The notes beneath the pieces were generated by a model. It ran no database searches. It had not been told where the DNA came from and worked only from the letters and a program-made list of their open reading frames with translations. Below are positions 1 through 6,962 of a stretch of 15,165 nucleotides of DNA, piece after piece; the first letter of the stretch is position 1, and each line of letters opens with the position of its first letter. Source of the stretch: DATFGK01 sp046712825 (GTDB lineage: Bacteria; Actinomycetota; AC-67); NCBI GenBank assembly GCA_046712825.1, contig JBKKCR010000126.1, positions 1-15,165 on the forward strand, written 5' to 3'. The position numbers and the translations under genes were made by a program.

Positions 1-506
1 CGCGCGATGGGTAGAAGCGTCTCTCGAACGGATTCCTGAACGCGTCCTCGCCAGCCGAGCCAGCGATACAAGGAGCGCGGCGTCCCGGTCATGCCGCTCA
101 CCGGGCCCCACACGAATGGGAGGCCGGGGATCCTCGACACGCCGGCGGGCAGCCAGTTGACGGTCCAGGTGATGTGGTGCGCGACGTCGAACCCGTTCTC
201 CCGATGCAACTTCTTGCCGGCGCGCGCCGCCGCCCGTTGCCACACGAAGGCGTGGAGGAGATGCCGGTCTCGTTTCTTGGCTCGGAATCCCCGTGTCCAT
301 TCCGGAACGTCGACCGGCACCAGGTGCAGGCGCCCGGCCACATCCGGGTACTTCTTGAGATACGGCTCCACGCGGCGCGCCCACTGGGTTGGCGTGATCA
401 GCCAGACGTCGTTGTGTTCGGCCATCGACCGGACCCAGTACCACCCGGCCCCAGGCTCGGAGCCCCATGCAGGAGCGCAGGCGTACGCGCTGGCGAGTAC
501 CTTCAC
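1..506 (-). CDS. Group 1 glycosyltransferase, N-terminal part (cut by window edge)
   Basis: This partial gene is read leftwards from a GTG at 506 and stays open for 168 codons to the window edge. The product starts VKVLASAYACAPAWGSEPG and continues GAGWYWVRSMAEHNDVWLIT. That is the usual opening of family GT4-like sugar transferases: a first beta strand, a Gly/Ser/Glu-Pro-Gly loop, then WxWV and a second strand. Further on come GFDVAHHITWTVNWLPAG and LPFVWGPVSG, both typical of the N-terminal Rossmann lobe. The family moves sugars from nucleotide donors to lipids, glycans or small molecules at the cytoplasmic face of the membrane; the substrate cannot be told here. CGGAG six bases before the GTG serves as ribosome binding site. 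The C-terminal donor-binding lobe with its EX7E motif lies outside the window. The gene diverges from metK. Confidence in the family is good, in the exact role low. Confidence 0.85.
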   Translation of the reverse strand, partial: MKVLASAYACAPAWGSEPGAGWYWVRSMAEHNDVWLITPTQWARRVEPYLKKYPDVAGRLHLVPVDVPEWTRGFRAKKRDRHLLHAFVWQRAAARAGKKLHRENGFDVAHHITWTVNWLPAGVSRIPGLPFVWGPVSGMTGTPRSLYRWLGWRGRVQESVRETLLPIA

Positions 507-566
507 GAAGACTCCGGATAGAAGCGGGCTCGGCGCGGGCCCCCGGCGGCCGGCCGGGCGCCGGAA

Positions 567-585
567 ATCTTACCCGAGCGCTCGG
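567..585 (-). promoter_or_regulatory. Candidate promoter -10 and palindrome ahead of the glycosyltransferase
   Basis: On the minus strand TAAGAT (572-567) fits the actinobacterial TANNNT -10 pattern, about 60 bases before the GTG start. Directly upstream of it sits a perfect 12-bp palindrome, CCGAGCGCTCGG (574-585), in the space between -10 and -35, a common operator position. No convincing -35 hexamer is present. In GC-rich DNA a 12-bp palindrome may arise by chance, so both are tentative. The remainder of the 507-721 intergenic stretch shows only GC-rich sequence and the metK promoter. Confidence 0.3.
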
Positions 586-674
586 TCGCCTCTTCGCAGG
601 TGGCGGGCTAGGGGAAAAGCCTCCGAAAGCGAACTCTTACCGTTCTCCTCTACCCTCCGGCAGGCCTCCGACCC

Positions 675-680
675 TATAAT
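675..680 (+). promoter_or_regulatory. metK promoter -10 box
   Basis: A perfect TATAAT lies 41 bases before the metK start codon, in otherwise GC-rich DNA. A transcript starting about seven bases later would have a leader of roughly 35 bases holding AAGGAG (710-715), with a six-base spacer to the ATG. No good TTGACA is seen 17 bases upstream, as is common for actinobacterial promoters. The leader is too short for a SAM riboswitch. This is the probable promoter for the whole metK-priA-def-fmt run. Confidence 0.65.
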
Positions 681-721
681 TCGGCCCGAAACCCATCCCC
701 GGATCCTCCAAGGAGAAGCCG

Positions 722-1909
722 ATGTCCCGACGCTGGGTCTATACGTCCGAGTCCGTCACCGAGGGCCATCCGGACAAGATGGCCGATCAGATCTCCGACG
801 CCATCCTCGACGCGATCCTGAAAGACGATCCCTTCGGCCGCGTGGCCTGCGAGACGTTCGTGACGACCGGCCTTGCGGTGGTCGGTGGCGAGATCTCGAC
901 CTCGACATACGTCGACGTACCGTCGCTCGTGCGGCGAGTCATCATGGACATCGGCTACACGCGCGCCAAATACGGCTTCGACGGGGAGACGTGCGGCGTC
1001 GTCGTCGCGATCCAAGAGCAGTCCCCCGACATCGCGCAGGGCGTCGACCACGCGTACGAAGAGCGCGCCGGTGGGAGCGATGAGCTCGACACGCAGGGCG
1101 CCGGCGACCAGGGGATGATGGTCGGCTACGCGGTGAACGAGACGCCGGTCCTCATGCCGATGCCGATCTACCTCGCGCACAAGCTCGCGCACCGGCTGGC
1201 CGAGGTGCGCAAGGTCGGCCTCGTGCCGTATCTCCGGCCCGACGGCAAGACGCAGGTGACGGTCGAGTACGAGGACAACAAGCCGGTGCGAGTGAACGCG
1301 ATCGTCGTGAGCGCGCAGCACCAGCCCGACATCGACATCGAGACGCTTCTTACCCCCGACATCAAGGAGCACGTCGTCGATCCGATCCTGAACGACGTGG
1401 GTTTGGACTTCGAGGGCTACAGCCTCTTCGTGAACCCGACCGGGAAGTTCGAGGTCGGCGGTCCCAAGGGCGACACCGGCCTCACCGGTCGCAAGATCAT
1501 CGTCGACACATACGGCGGCATGGCGCGACACGGCGGCGGCGCCTTCTCCGGAAAGGACCCGACGAAGGTCGACCGCTCGGCCGCATACGCCGCGCGCTGG
1601 GTCGCGAAGAACGTCGTCGCCGCCGGTCTCGCGGAACGCTGCGAGCTCCAGATCGCGTACGCGATCGGCGTCGCGCACCCGGTGTCGGTCACGGTCGAGA
1701 CCTTCGGCACCGAGAACGTCGCCGTCGAGAAGATCGAGAAGTGCGTCAAGGAAGTCTTCGACCTTCGCCCTGCGGCGATCCTCAGAGACCTCGACCTGCG
1801 CCGGCCGATCTACCAGAAGACCGCGGCTTACGGTCACTTCGGCCGTGAGGCCAAGGAGTTCACCTGGGAGCACGCCAGCCGGGCCGACGATCTGAAGAGT
1901 TGCATCTAG
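722..1909 (+). CDS. metK: S-adenosylmethionine synthetase (methionine adenosyltransferase)
   Basis: The enzyme makes S-adenosylmethionine from methionine and ATP, releasing phosphate and diphosphate, as a cytosolic homotetramer. The 395-residue length is typical. Signatures are clear: GHPDK at residues 15-19 with the His of the active site, GEISTSTYVD around 56-65, the hallmark GAGDQGMMVGYA at 126-137, and the glycine-rich phosphate loop GGGAFSGKD at 271-279. The C-terminal VAHPVSV segment at 318-324 is also conserved. The start ATG has AAGGAG six bases upstream and begins SRRWVYTSESVTEGHPDK as in most homologues. It heads a tightly packed run, with priA 24 bases downstream. In Actinobacteria metK is often near priA and fmt, which supports the call. 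No SAM riboswitch precedes it. Confidence 0.98.
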   Translation: MSRRWVYTSESVTEGHPDKMADQISDAILDAILKDDPFGRVACETFVTTGLAVVGGEISTSTYVDVPSLVRRVIMDIGYTRAKYGFDGETCGVVVAIQEQSPDIAQGVDHAYEERAGGSDELDTQGAGDQGMMVGYAVNETPVLMPMPIYLAHKLAHRLAEVRKVGLVPYLRPDGKTQVTVEYEDNKPVRVNAIVVSAQHQPDIDIETLLTPDIKEHVVDPILNDVGLDFEGYSLFVNPTGKFEVGGPKGDTGLTGRKIIVDTYGGMARHGGGAFSGKDPTKVDRSAAYAARWVAKNVVAAGLAERCELQIAYAIGVAHPVSVTVETFGTENVAVEKIEKCVKEVFDLRPAAILRDLDLRRPIYQKTAAYGHFGREAKEFTWEHASRADDLKSCI

Positions 1910-1933
1910 TCTTCGGGTGACCGGCCGGAGGCC

Positions 1934-3637
1934 GTGACCAGCTTCGCTTCGGTCGTCCTGGTCCATCCCTCGCTTTCCCATCTCGATCGAGCCTTTACGT
2001 ACCGGGTCCCGGAGGGTATGACGCTCGATGTCGGAGCGCGCGTCCGCATTCCTTTCCGTCGGAAGAACCGTGAAGGGATCGTGGTCGAGCTCCTGGCGGA
2101 GTCCGACGTCGCGCGGACGCTGAACGTCGGTGACACGCTCGGCCCCGGCCTCGACCCGCAGACCGTCGAGCTGTGCCGGTGGGTGTCGTCGCATTACCTG
2201 TCCACGCTCGGCGAGGCGCTCGCAGCGGCGGTTCCCGAACGCGTCGTGGAGGAGGAGTCCGTCGAGCCGGCGGTCGCGCCGCGGGTTCGCGCCCGCTCCC
2301 TGACCTGGCTCCAGCGGTACCGCGGCGGCCACGCCCTGGCGCGCGCGATCGACGGTGGCCGGCACGCGGGATTCTCGTGGCGACCCGGCCCGGCCAAAGC
2401 GCAGGAGATCGCCGCCCTCGTGGCGTCGGTGGCGGCCCGGGGACGCGGCGTGCTCGTCCTCGTTCCCGAGGTGCGTGTCGCGGGCGAGACCATCGACGCC
2501 CTGGCGCCGCTTGGGGACGCCGTCGCGCGGCTCGGAAGTGATCGCGGGGCGCGTGAGCGATATCGGGAATGGCTCGCGCTGCGGTCGGGTGCCAAACGGA
2601 TCGCCGTGGGCGGGCGTGCGGCCGTGTATGCGCCCGTCGTGGACCTCGGCCTGGTCGTCGTGGACGACGAGGCGCACGTCTCCTACAAGGAGCGTCGCGC
2701 GCCACGTATCAACGCGCGGCCGGTCGCGAACGAGCGCTCCCGAAGGTCCGGCGCCGTCTTCGTCGCCGTCGGAATCCCGCCGAGCATCGAAGCCGGCGCC
2801 GCCGCCGAGCGCGGCGTGCTGGCTCTCGTTGGGCTTCCCCGCGCCGATCTGCTCCGCGCCCGGCCGCCGGTGACCGTGGTCGACCGCTCTCGCGAGCCCT
2901 CGAGGCACGTCCCGCACGCCGAGACCCTGCGGCGGTGCCGCACGGCGCTCGAGTCGGGGAAGCGCGTGGTGCTCTTGGCTCACCGAGCGGGAGACGCTTC
3001 CCGAGCCATCGCCGCACGGACGTTCCGTGCGCTCCCGACCAAGACGCCGGCTCGGCTCGACGCCCGCACGCCGCCCGAGGATCTCGCGGCCGCGATCCGC
3101 GAAGCCGACTGCATCGTCGCGACGCCGGTGATCGCCAAAGACCTGGCGGTCGAGGGCGTGGGCGTCGTCGCGATCGTCGAAGCCGACGCGGCGCTCGCCG
3201 TTCCCGAATTCCGGGGAACCGAGGAAGCGTTCGCGACTTGGTGGCACGTCGCTCGGTGGGCGGCCGGCGGCTCGGTCGTGGTCGAGACCGAGGATCCCAA
3301 ACACCCCGCGATCCGCGCGCTCGTACGATGGGACGTCGAGGCGCTGTACCGGTTCGAAAGCTCCCGTCGCCGGGAAACGGGGTATCCTCCCTTCGCGAGC
3401 CTGGCGCGCATCGATGCTCCCGCCGCGCGCGCAGAGGAGGCCGCCAAGGCGGTTTCGGAAGCGGTGCCCGGAGGCGAGGTGCTCGGCCCGTTGGAGAGAG
3501 GCGGACGCGCGGTCGTCGTCGTGCGCACGTCTTCGCGGGCGGCGCTTCTGGACGGGCTTCGGCCGCTCGTTGAGGCCTGGCGTTCGTCCGGTGAGCCGTT
3601 CCGGGTGGACGTCGATCCGAGAGAGGTGTTGCCCTGA
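1934..3637 (+). CDS. priA: PriA-like primosomal protein N', helicase-degenerate
   Basis: PriA reloads the replicative helicase at stalled forks. This 567-residue protein keeps the PriA layout. The N-terminal 3' DNA-binding domain is LDRAFTYRVPEGM at 17-29 followed by GARVRIPF at 34-41. A helicase lobe has LVLVPEV at 174-180 and a DEAH-type box DLGLVVVDDEAHVSYKE at 237-253. The usual C-terminal RRxxGYPPFASL is at 479-490. However, the Walker A loop (normally GxTGSGKT) is replaced by RPGPAKAQE around 150-158, and the two zinc-binding cysteine clusters between the lobes are gone: only Cys81, Cys335 and Cys393 remain. Mycobacterial PriA is known to lack detectable helicase motifs, so a structural loader without ATPase activity is likely. 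It is shorter than typical PriA (650-730). The GTG at 1934 is the only suitable start after metK; GGAG lies just three bases before it. The stop overlaps def by one base. Confidence 0.88.
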   Translation: MTSFASVVLVHPSLSHLDRAFTYRVPEGMTLDVGARVRIPFRRKNREGIVVELLAESDVARTLNVGDTLGPGLDPQTVELCRWVSSHYLSTLGEALAAAVPERVVEEESVEPAVAPRVRARSLTWLQRYRGGHALARAIDGGRHAGFSWRPGPAKAQEIAALVASVAARGRGVLVLVPEVRVAGETIDALAPLGDAVARLGSDRGARERYREWLALRSGAKRIAVGGRAAVYAPVVDLGLVVVDDEAHVSYKERRAPRINARPVANERSRRSGAVFVAVGIPPSIEAGAAAERGVLALVGLPRADLLRARPPVTVVDRSREPSRHVPHAETLRRCRTALESGKRVVLLAHRAGDASRAIAARTFRALPTKTPARLDARTPPEDLAAAIREADCIVATPVIAKDLAVEGVGVVAIVEADAALAVPEFRGTEEAFATWWHVARWAAGGSVVVETEDPKHPAIRALVRWDVEALYRFESSRRRETGYPPFASLARIDAPAARAEEAAKAVSEAVPGGEVLGPLERGGRAVVVVRTSSRAALLDGLRPLVEAWRSSGEPFRVDVDPREVLP

Positions 3638-4164
3638 TGGGTCAGCTCGACATCCGGAAGTTCGGCGATCCGATCCTTCGGTCGCCCGCGTCCGCCGTCA
3701 TCGATTTCGACGACAAGCTCGCCGCGCTCGCCGCGGCCATGCGCGAGACGATGCTCGCGGCGCCCGGCGTCGGTCTCGCCGCGCCGCAGGTGGGCGTCCC
3801 GCGGCGGCTGTTCACGTTCGACTCCGGCGAGGAATCCGGCGCGTACGCGAATCCGGAGATCGTCTGGCGTTCCGAAGAGACCCAGGAAGGAGAGGAAGGC
3901 TGCCTGTCGATCCCCGGGATCTACTTCCCTGTCGTCCGAGCGATGCGCGTTCGCGTGAAGGCGCAGGAGCTCGACGGCTCTCCGTTCGATCGAGAAGCCG
4001 AGGGGTTCCTGGCTCGTATCTTCCAGCACGAGATCGATCATCTCGACGGCGTGCTGTTCGTCGATCGGCTCGATGAGGAACGGCGTCGCGAAGCGATGCG
4101 GACGATACGCGAGGCCGAGCTCGGGCTGTCGGCGCCCCCCGGCGACCCGGCCCGCGCGCTGTGA
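3637..4164 (+). CDS. def: Peptide deformylase
   Basis: The enzyme removes the N-formyl group from nascent proteins at the ribosome exit. All three motifs of this metalloenzyme family are present: GVGLAAPQVG at residues 44-53, EEGCLSIPG at 86-94 with the metal-binding Cys89, and QHEIDHLDG at 130-138, where His131 and His135 bind the metal and Glu132 is the catalytic base. The length of 175 residues fits the bacterial enzyme. The ATG overlaps the priA stop as TGATG, so the two genes are probably translationally coupled; GAGAGG lies upstream in the priA end. fmt, which adds the formyl group to initiator tRNA, follows six bases later, giving a functional def-fmt pair. Confidence 0.97.
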   Translation: MGQLDIRKFGDPILRSPASAVIDFDDKLAALAAAMRETMLAAPGVGLAAPQVGVPRRLFTFDSGEESGAYANPEIVWRSEETQEGEEGCLSIPGIYFPVVRAMRVRVKAQELDGSPFDREAEGFLARIFQHEIDHLDGVLFVDRLDEERRREAMRTIREAELGLSAPPGDPARAL

Positions 4165-4170
4165 GACTCG

Positions 4171-5109
4171 GTGCGGATCGTCTTCTTCGGCACCCCTGAG
4201 CCGGCCGCAGTCGCGCTCGACGCTCTGCTGGCCTCGCGACACGAGGTCCCCGCCGTCGTGACCCAGCCCGATCGCCCCCGCGGCCGGAGCGGAACCCCCC
4301 AGCCGTCGCCGGTCAAGGTCCGTGCGCTCGAGGCCGGCCTGCAGGTCCTCCAGCCGTCCTCCCCGCGCGACGCCGGCTTCGCCGAGACGCTCGCGGGATC
4401 CAGGCCGGACGTATGCGCCGTCGTCGCCTACGGTCACATCCTTCCGCCCGAAGTCCTTGCCGTGCCGCCGCGCGGCACCGTGAACGTCCACTTCTCACTC
4501 CTGCCCGCCTACCGGGGCGCGGCGCCGGTCCAACGGGCGATCATGGCCGGAGAGACCGAGACCGGAATCACCACGTTCCTGCTCGAGCCGACGATCGACA
4601 CGGGACCGATGCTTCTCCAGATCCGCGAGCGGATCGATCACGGCGACTCCACCGGATCGCTGCTTGAACGCCTCGCATCGATCGGCGCTCGCGCGCTCGT
4701 AGACACCCTGGACGGACTCGAAGCCGGCACCCTGAACCCCATCGAGCAAGACCCGGCCCGCGCCTCGCCGGCGCCCAAGATCAAGCCCGAGGAAGGCGCG
4801 ATCGACTGGAGCCGGCCGGCCGTCGAGATCGCCAACCTCGTGCGCGCGCTCGACCCGAATCCGGGGGCGTACTCCACGTTCCGGGGGAAGCGGATCAAGC
4901 TTTGGCGTGCGCGAGCGACCGACGGGCGGGAGTCAGCGGCTGAACCGGGCGCCGTCGTGGATGCCGGGAAGGAGCGCCTCGTCGTTGCGACCGGCGACGG
5001 CCTGCTCGAGGTGCAGGATTTACAACAGGAAGGGGCGAAAAGGCTCGAAGCCTCCGCATTCGTGCGCGGTCACCGTCCCCGGGCCGGCGAGACGTTCGGC
5101 TCCCTGTAA
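4171..5109 (+). CDS. fmt: Methionyl-tRNA formyltransferase
   Basis: The enzyme transfers formyl from 10-formyltetrahydrofolate to Met-tRNAfMet for translation initiation. The product of 312 residues starts MRIVFFGTPEPAAVALDALL, the standard N-terminal Rossmann strand. The catalytic formyltransferase core is NVHFSLLPAYRGAAPVQ from residue 105, with Asn105 and His107 and the partner Asp143 in TIDTGPM. The C-terminal OB-fold tRNA-binding domain begins after about residue 205 (IDWSRPAVEIANLVRAL). The GTG at 4171 starts six bases after the def stop and has only a weak Shine-Dalgarno, so coupling to def is likely. In many actinobacteria the 16S rRNA methyltransferase gene rsmB follows fmt; here rpe follows directly. 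Confidence 0.97.
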   Translation: MRIVFFGTPEPAAVALDALLASRHEVPAVVTQPDRPRGRSGTPQPSPVKVRALEAGLQVLQPSSPRDAGFAETLAGSRPDVCAVVAYGHILPPEVLAVPPRGTVNVHFSLLPAYRGAAPVQRAIMAGETETGITTFLLEPTIDTGPMLLQIRERIDHGDSTGSLLERLASIGARALVDTLDGLEAGTLNPIEQDPARASPAPKIKPEEGAIDWSRPAVEIANLVRALDPNPGAYSTFRGKRIKLWRARATDGRESAAEPGAVVDAGKERLVVATGDGLLEVQDLQQEGAKRLEASAFVRGHRPRAGETFGSL

Positions 5110-5127
5110 CCAGCCGTCCCCTGCGAG

Positions 5128-5133
5128 TAAAAT
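5128..5133 (+). promoter_or_regulatory. Possible -10 box before rpe
   Basis: TAAAAT in the 55-base gap between fmt and rpe is the only AT-rich patch there and fits the -10 consensus. No clear -35 element is visible. A start about seven bases downstream would give a leader near 25 bases holding the GAAGGG ribosome binding site (5154-5159). rpe may equally be read from the upstream genes. Confidence 0.3.
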
Positions 5134-5164
5134 CCGGAGCCGGGCCCGACCACGAAGGGTGATC

Positions 5165-5842
5165 TTGATCGCACACAAGCTCGCACCGTCGGTGCTCTCT
5201 GCCGACTTCGCGCACCTTGCCGAACATGTTGCAGCGGTCGAGATGCATTCCGACCTGTTGCACGTCGACGTCATGGACGGCCATTTCGTCCCGCCGATCA
5301 CGATCGGGCCGGTCGTGGTCAAAGCGCTGCGTCGGGTCACTTCGCTCCCGCTCGAATGCCACCTGATGGTGGACCGCCCGGAAGAGCAGGTGGAGCAGTT
5401 CGCCGAGGCCGGAGCGAACTCCGTCGTGTGGCATCTCGAGGCGGCTCCGGATCCTCGTCCGGTGTTGAAACGAGCTCGTGACCTTGGCCTCAAAGCGGGC
5501 CTTGCGATCAATCCGGAGACGGCGTTCGAGACGGCGGTGCCGTTCCTCGAGGAGATCGACGTCCTGAACATCATGACCGTCAACCCCGGTTGGGCCGGCC
5601 AGGCGTTCCTCCACGACGTGCTGCCGAAGATCCGCGCCGCACGAGAGCACGTCGAGTCCCACGGGCTGCGGCTCGACATCTCCGTCGACGGGGGAGTGAA
5701 CACCGAAACCGCGAAGCTTTGCCTGGAAGCCGGGGCCAACGTCCTCGGCGCGGCCACCGCGATCTTCGGGCAGCCGGACGCTTCCGCCGCGGCAGAGGAG
5801 CTTCGTCGGCTCATGGCTACCTACGCCGGCGACACGCGCTGA
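5165..5842 (+). CDS. rpe: Ribulose-phosphate 3-epimerase
   Basis: This TIM-barrel enzyme interconverts ribulose 5-phosphate and xylulose 5-phosphate in the pentose phosphate pathway. Numbered from the TTG, 225 residues begin MIAHKLAPSVLSADFAHL, the standard Rpe opening. Key residues are visible: HVDVMDGHFVPP at 34-44 with catalytic Asp36, ECHLMV at 64-69 with metal-binding His66, and SVDGGV at 173-178 with Asp175. The phosphate-site loop reads MTVNPGWAGQAF (137-148) rather than the more usual GFGGQSF, a mild change. TTG at 5165 is chosen because GAAGGG lies five bases before it; an in-frame GTG at 5159 would overlap that ribosome binding site. The open frame runs far upstream into fmt but has no homology there. 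The stop overlaps the next gene as TGATG. Rpe also draws on ribulose 5-phosphate, which feeds the riboflavin genes downstream. Confidence 0.95.
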   Translation: MIAHKLAPSVLSADFAHLAEHVAAVEMHSDLLHVDVMDGHFVPPITIGPVVVKALRRVTSLPLECHLMVDRPEEQVEQFAEAGANSVVWHLEAAPDPRPVLKRARDLGLKAGLAINPETAFETAVPFLEEIDVLNIMTVNPGWAGQAFLHDVLPKIRAAREHVESHGLRLDISVDGGVNTETAKLCLEAGANVLGAATAIFGQPDASAAAEELRRLMATYAGDTR

Positions 5843-6780
5843 TGGCCGAGACCATCCTCGTCGCCGACGACGATCCGGCGATCCTCCGCCTCGTAGAGGT
5901 CAACCTCAAGCTCGAAGGTTTCGAGGTGATAACCGCCGCAGACGGCGAGGAAGCCCTCAGGCTCGTCCTGGAGACCATGCCGGCGTTGGTGCTCCTCGAC
6001 GTCATGATGCCGAAGCTGGACGGTTACGAGGTCTGCTCTCGGATCCGTGCGGACGGCCGGACGCGTCATGTGAACGTCATCATGCTGACCGCGAAGTCGT
6101 TGTCCGCCGACAAGATCGTAGGGCTTACCTCAGGCGCAGACGATTATGTGCTGAAGCCGTTCGATCCGATGGAGCTGATCGCACGCGTTCGGTCGACCCT
6201 CCGTCGCACGAAAGAGATGCGCGCGCTCTCGCCGCTCACCGGTTTGCCGGGTAACCTCGCGATCGAGGATGAGATCCAACGCCGCTTCGCTTCCGGCGAG
6301 GCCATCGCCGTTTGTTATGCGGATCTCGACAACTTCAAGGCGTACAACGACCACTACGGTTTCCTTCGCGGCGACCGTGCGATCGCATACACCGCCGAGG
6401 TGCTTCGTGAGGTTGCCCAGTCTTCACCGCATGCCTTCGTCGGACACATCGGCGGCGACGACTTCGTGATCGTTGTACCGGCCGACGAAGCCGAGTCGGT
6501 CTGTCAAAAGACGATCGAGCTCTTCGATCGTGGCGTCGGCGGTCTGTACGACCCCCTCGAAGCCGCCGAGGGGTTCATCGAAGTCGAGGACCGGCGGGGG
6601 CAAACGATCCGCTACCCCTTGCTCACGATCTCGCTCGGCGTGGGCTCGTCGAACGGCGCCGGCCTCGAGGACTACCGGCAGCTCGTCGACGCGGCAACCG
6701 AGATGAAATCGGTGGCGAAGCGCCAGGCTGGGAGCCTCTACGCCCTCGATCGCCGGACCCGCGGAGCCCCCGAGAGCTGA
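5842..6780 (+). CDS. Response regulator with REC and GGDEF-like (GGDDF) domains
   Basis: The 312-residue protein has an N-terminal phosphoreceiver domain: acidic pocket Asp9-Asp10, phosphoacceptor Asp53 in LLDVMMPKLDGYEV, Thr83 and Lys105 (LKPFDP). A diguanylate cyclase-type domain follows from LTGLPGN at 132-138. It keeps YADLDNFKAYNDHYGF at 159-174, but the signature loop reads GGDDF (204-208) instead of GGDEF. Such Asp-for-Glu variants occur in the family, and activity is uncertain. No RxxD inhibitory site is found before the loop. An active enzyme would make cyclic di-GMP from two GTP. The closing part, SLGVGSSNG at 264-272 and EMKSVAKRQAG at 287-297, matches the domain end. The ATG overlaps the rpe stop (TGATG), so it is co-translated with a metabolic gene. 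The partner kinase is unknown; the kinase near 14136 is one candidate only. Confidence 0.92.
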   Translation: MAETILVADDDPAILRLVEVNLKLEGFEVITAADGEEALRLVLETMPALVLLDVMMPKLDGYEVCSRIRADGRTRHVNVIMLTAKSLSADKIVGLTSGADDYVLKPFDPMELIARVRSTLRRTKEMRALSPLTGLPGNLAIEDEIQRRFASGEAIAVCYADLDNFKAYNDHYGFLRGDRAIAYTAEVLREVAQSSPHAFVGHIGGDDFVIVVPADEAESVCQKTIELFDRGVGGLYDPLEAAEGFIEVEDRRGQTIRYPLLTISLGVGSSNGAGLEDYRQLVDAATEMKSVAKRQAGSLYALDRRTRGAPES

Positions 6781-6790
6781 CCGAGCAAGG

Positions 6791-6811
6791 AATCTGACGG
6801 GGCGTCAGATT
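6791..6811. repeat. Perfect 9-bp inverted repeat, possible operator
   Basis: AATCTGACG and CGTCAGATT flank a GGG centre, a perfect dyad ten bases after the response-regulator stop. There is no T-run after it, so it is a poor intrinsic terminator. It lies where the -35 region of the riboflavin promoter would be (-10 at 6821). The symmetric TCTGACG-N3-CGTCAGA form resembles TetR-type regulator sites, which makes an operator the better reading. This is inference; no cognate regulator gene is in the window. Confidence 0.5.
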
Positions 6812-6820
6812 AGCCCCTGG

Positions 6821-6826
6821 TATGCT
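6821..6826 (+). promoter_or_regulatory. Riboflavin operon promoter -10 box
   Basis: TATGCT matches five of six TATAAT positions and fits TANNNT. A start about seven bases downstream (near 6833) would place the first FMN aptamer helix (from 6838) almost at the RNA 5' end, as usual for riboswitches. The -35 region falls in the 6791-6811 dyad; CTGACG (6794-6799) is a partial TTGACA match, but its 21-base spacing is long. Confidence 0.5.
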
Positions 6827-6837
6827 GGCCTCCAGGA

Positions 6838-6962
6838 GCGCCTTCGGGGCGGGGTGGAAGTCCCCACCGGCGGTTAAAGCCTGCGACCCGGTCCGATTCT
6901 CGGACCGGCTGATCCGGTGGGATCCCGGAGCCGACGGTGACAGTCCGGATGGGAGAGGGCGC
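6838..6962 (+). promoter_or_regulatory. FMN riboswitch (RFN element)
   Basis: The conserved RFN blocks are all present in order: CTTCGGGGCGGGGTGGAAG then TCCCCACCGGCGGTTAAAGC (6844-6880), the variable arm with CGGTCCGATTCTCGGACCGG, the GATCCGGTGGGATCCC arm, then GCCGACGGTGACAGTCCGG and ATGGGAGAGG at the 3' end. The closing helix P1 pairs GCGCC (6838-6842) with GGCGC (6958-6962), extended by two pairs. The aptamer binds flavin mononucleotide and turns riboflavin genes off; ribD, ribE, ribBA and ribH follow. No U-tract terminator lies downstream, so control is probably at translation. The 3' strand carries GGGAG seven bases before the ATG of a short leader ORF, so ligand binding should hide that ribosome binding site. 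Confidence 0.97.

Noticed and set aside
681..721. SAM riboswitch before metK
   Set aside because: The leader is only about 35-40 bases, too short for any SAM aptamer.
91..1083. Plus-strand open frame of 330 codons across the glycosyltransferase and metK start
   Set aside because: Runs over the real minus-strand glycosyltransferase, the promoter region and metK in the wrong frame; arginine-rich shadow.
674..3304. Long minus-strand open frame (876 codons) opposite metK and priA
   Set aside because: It is antisense to two clear genes, rich in Arg/Asp/Val as expected from reversed GC-rich codons, and matches no family.
2980..4491. Minus-strand open frame of 503 codons opposite priA, def and fmt
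   Set aside because: Shadow of three well-supported genes; low-complexity composition and no recognisable domain.
4907..5164. Upstream extension of the rpe frame into fmt
   Set aside because: The extra residues resemble no Rpe and overlap fmt; the family start is MIAHKLAPS at 5165.
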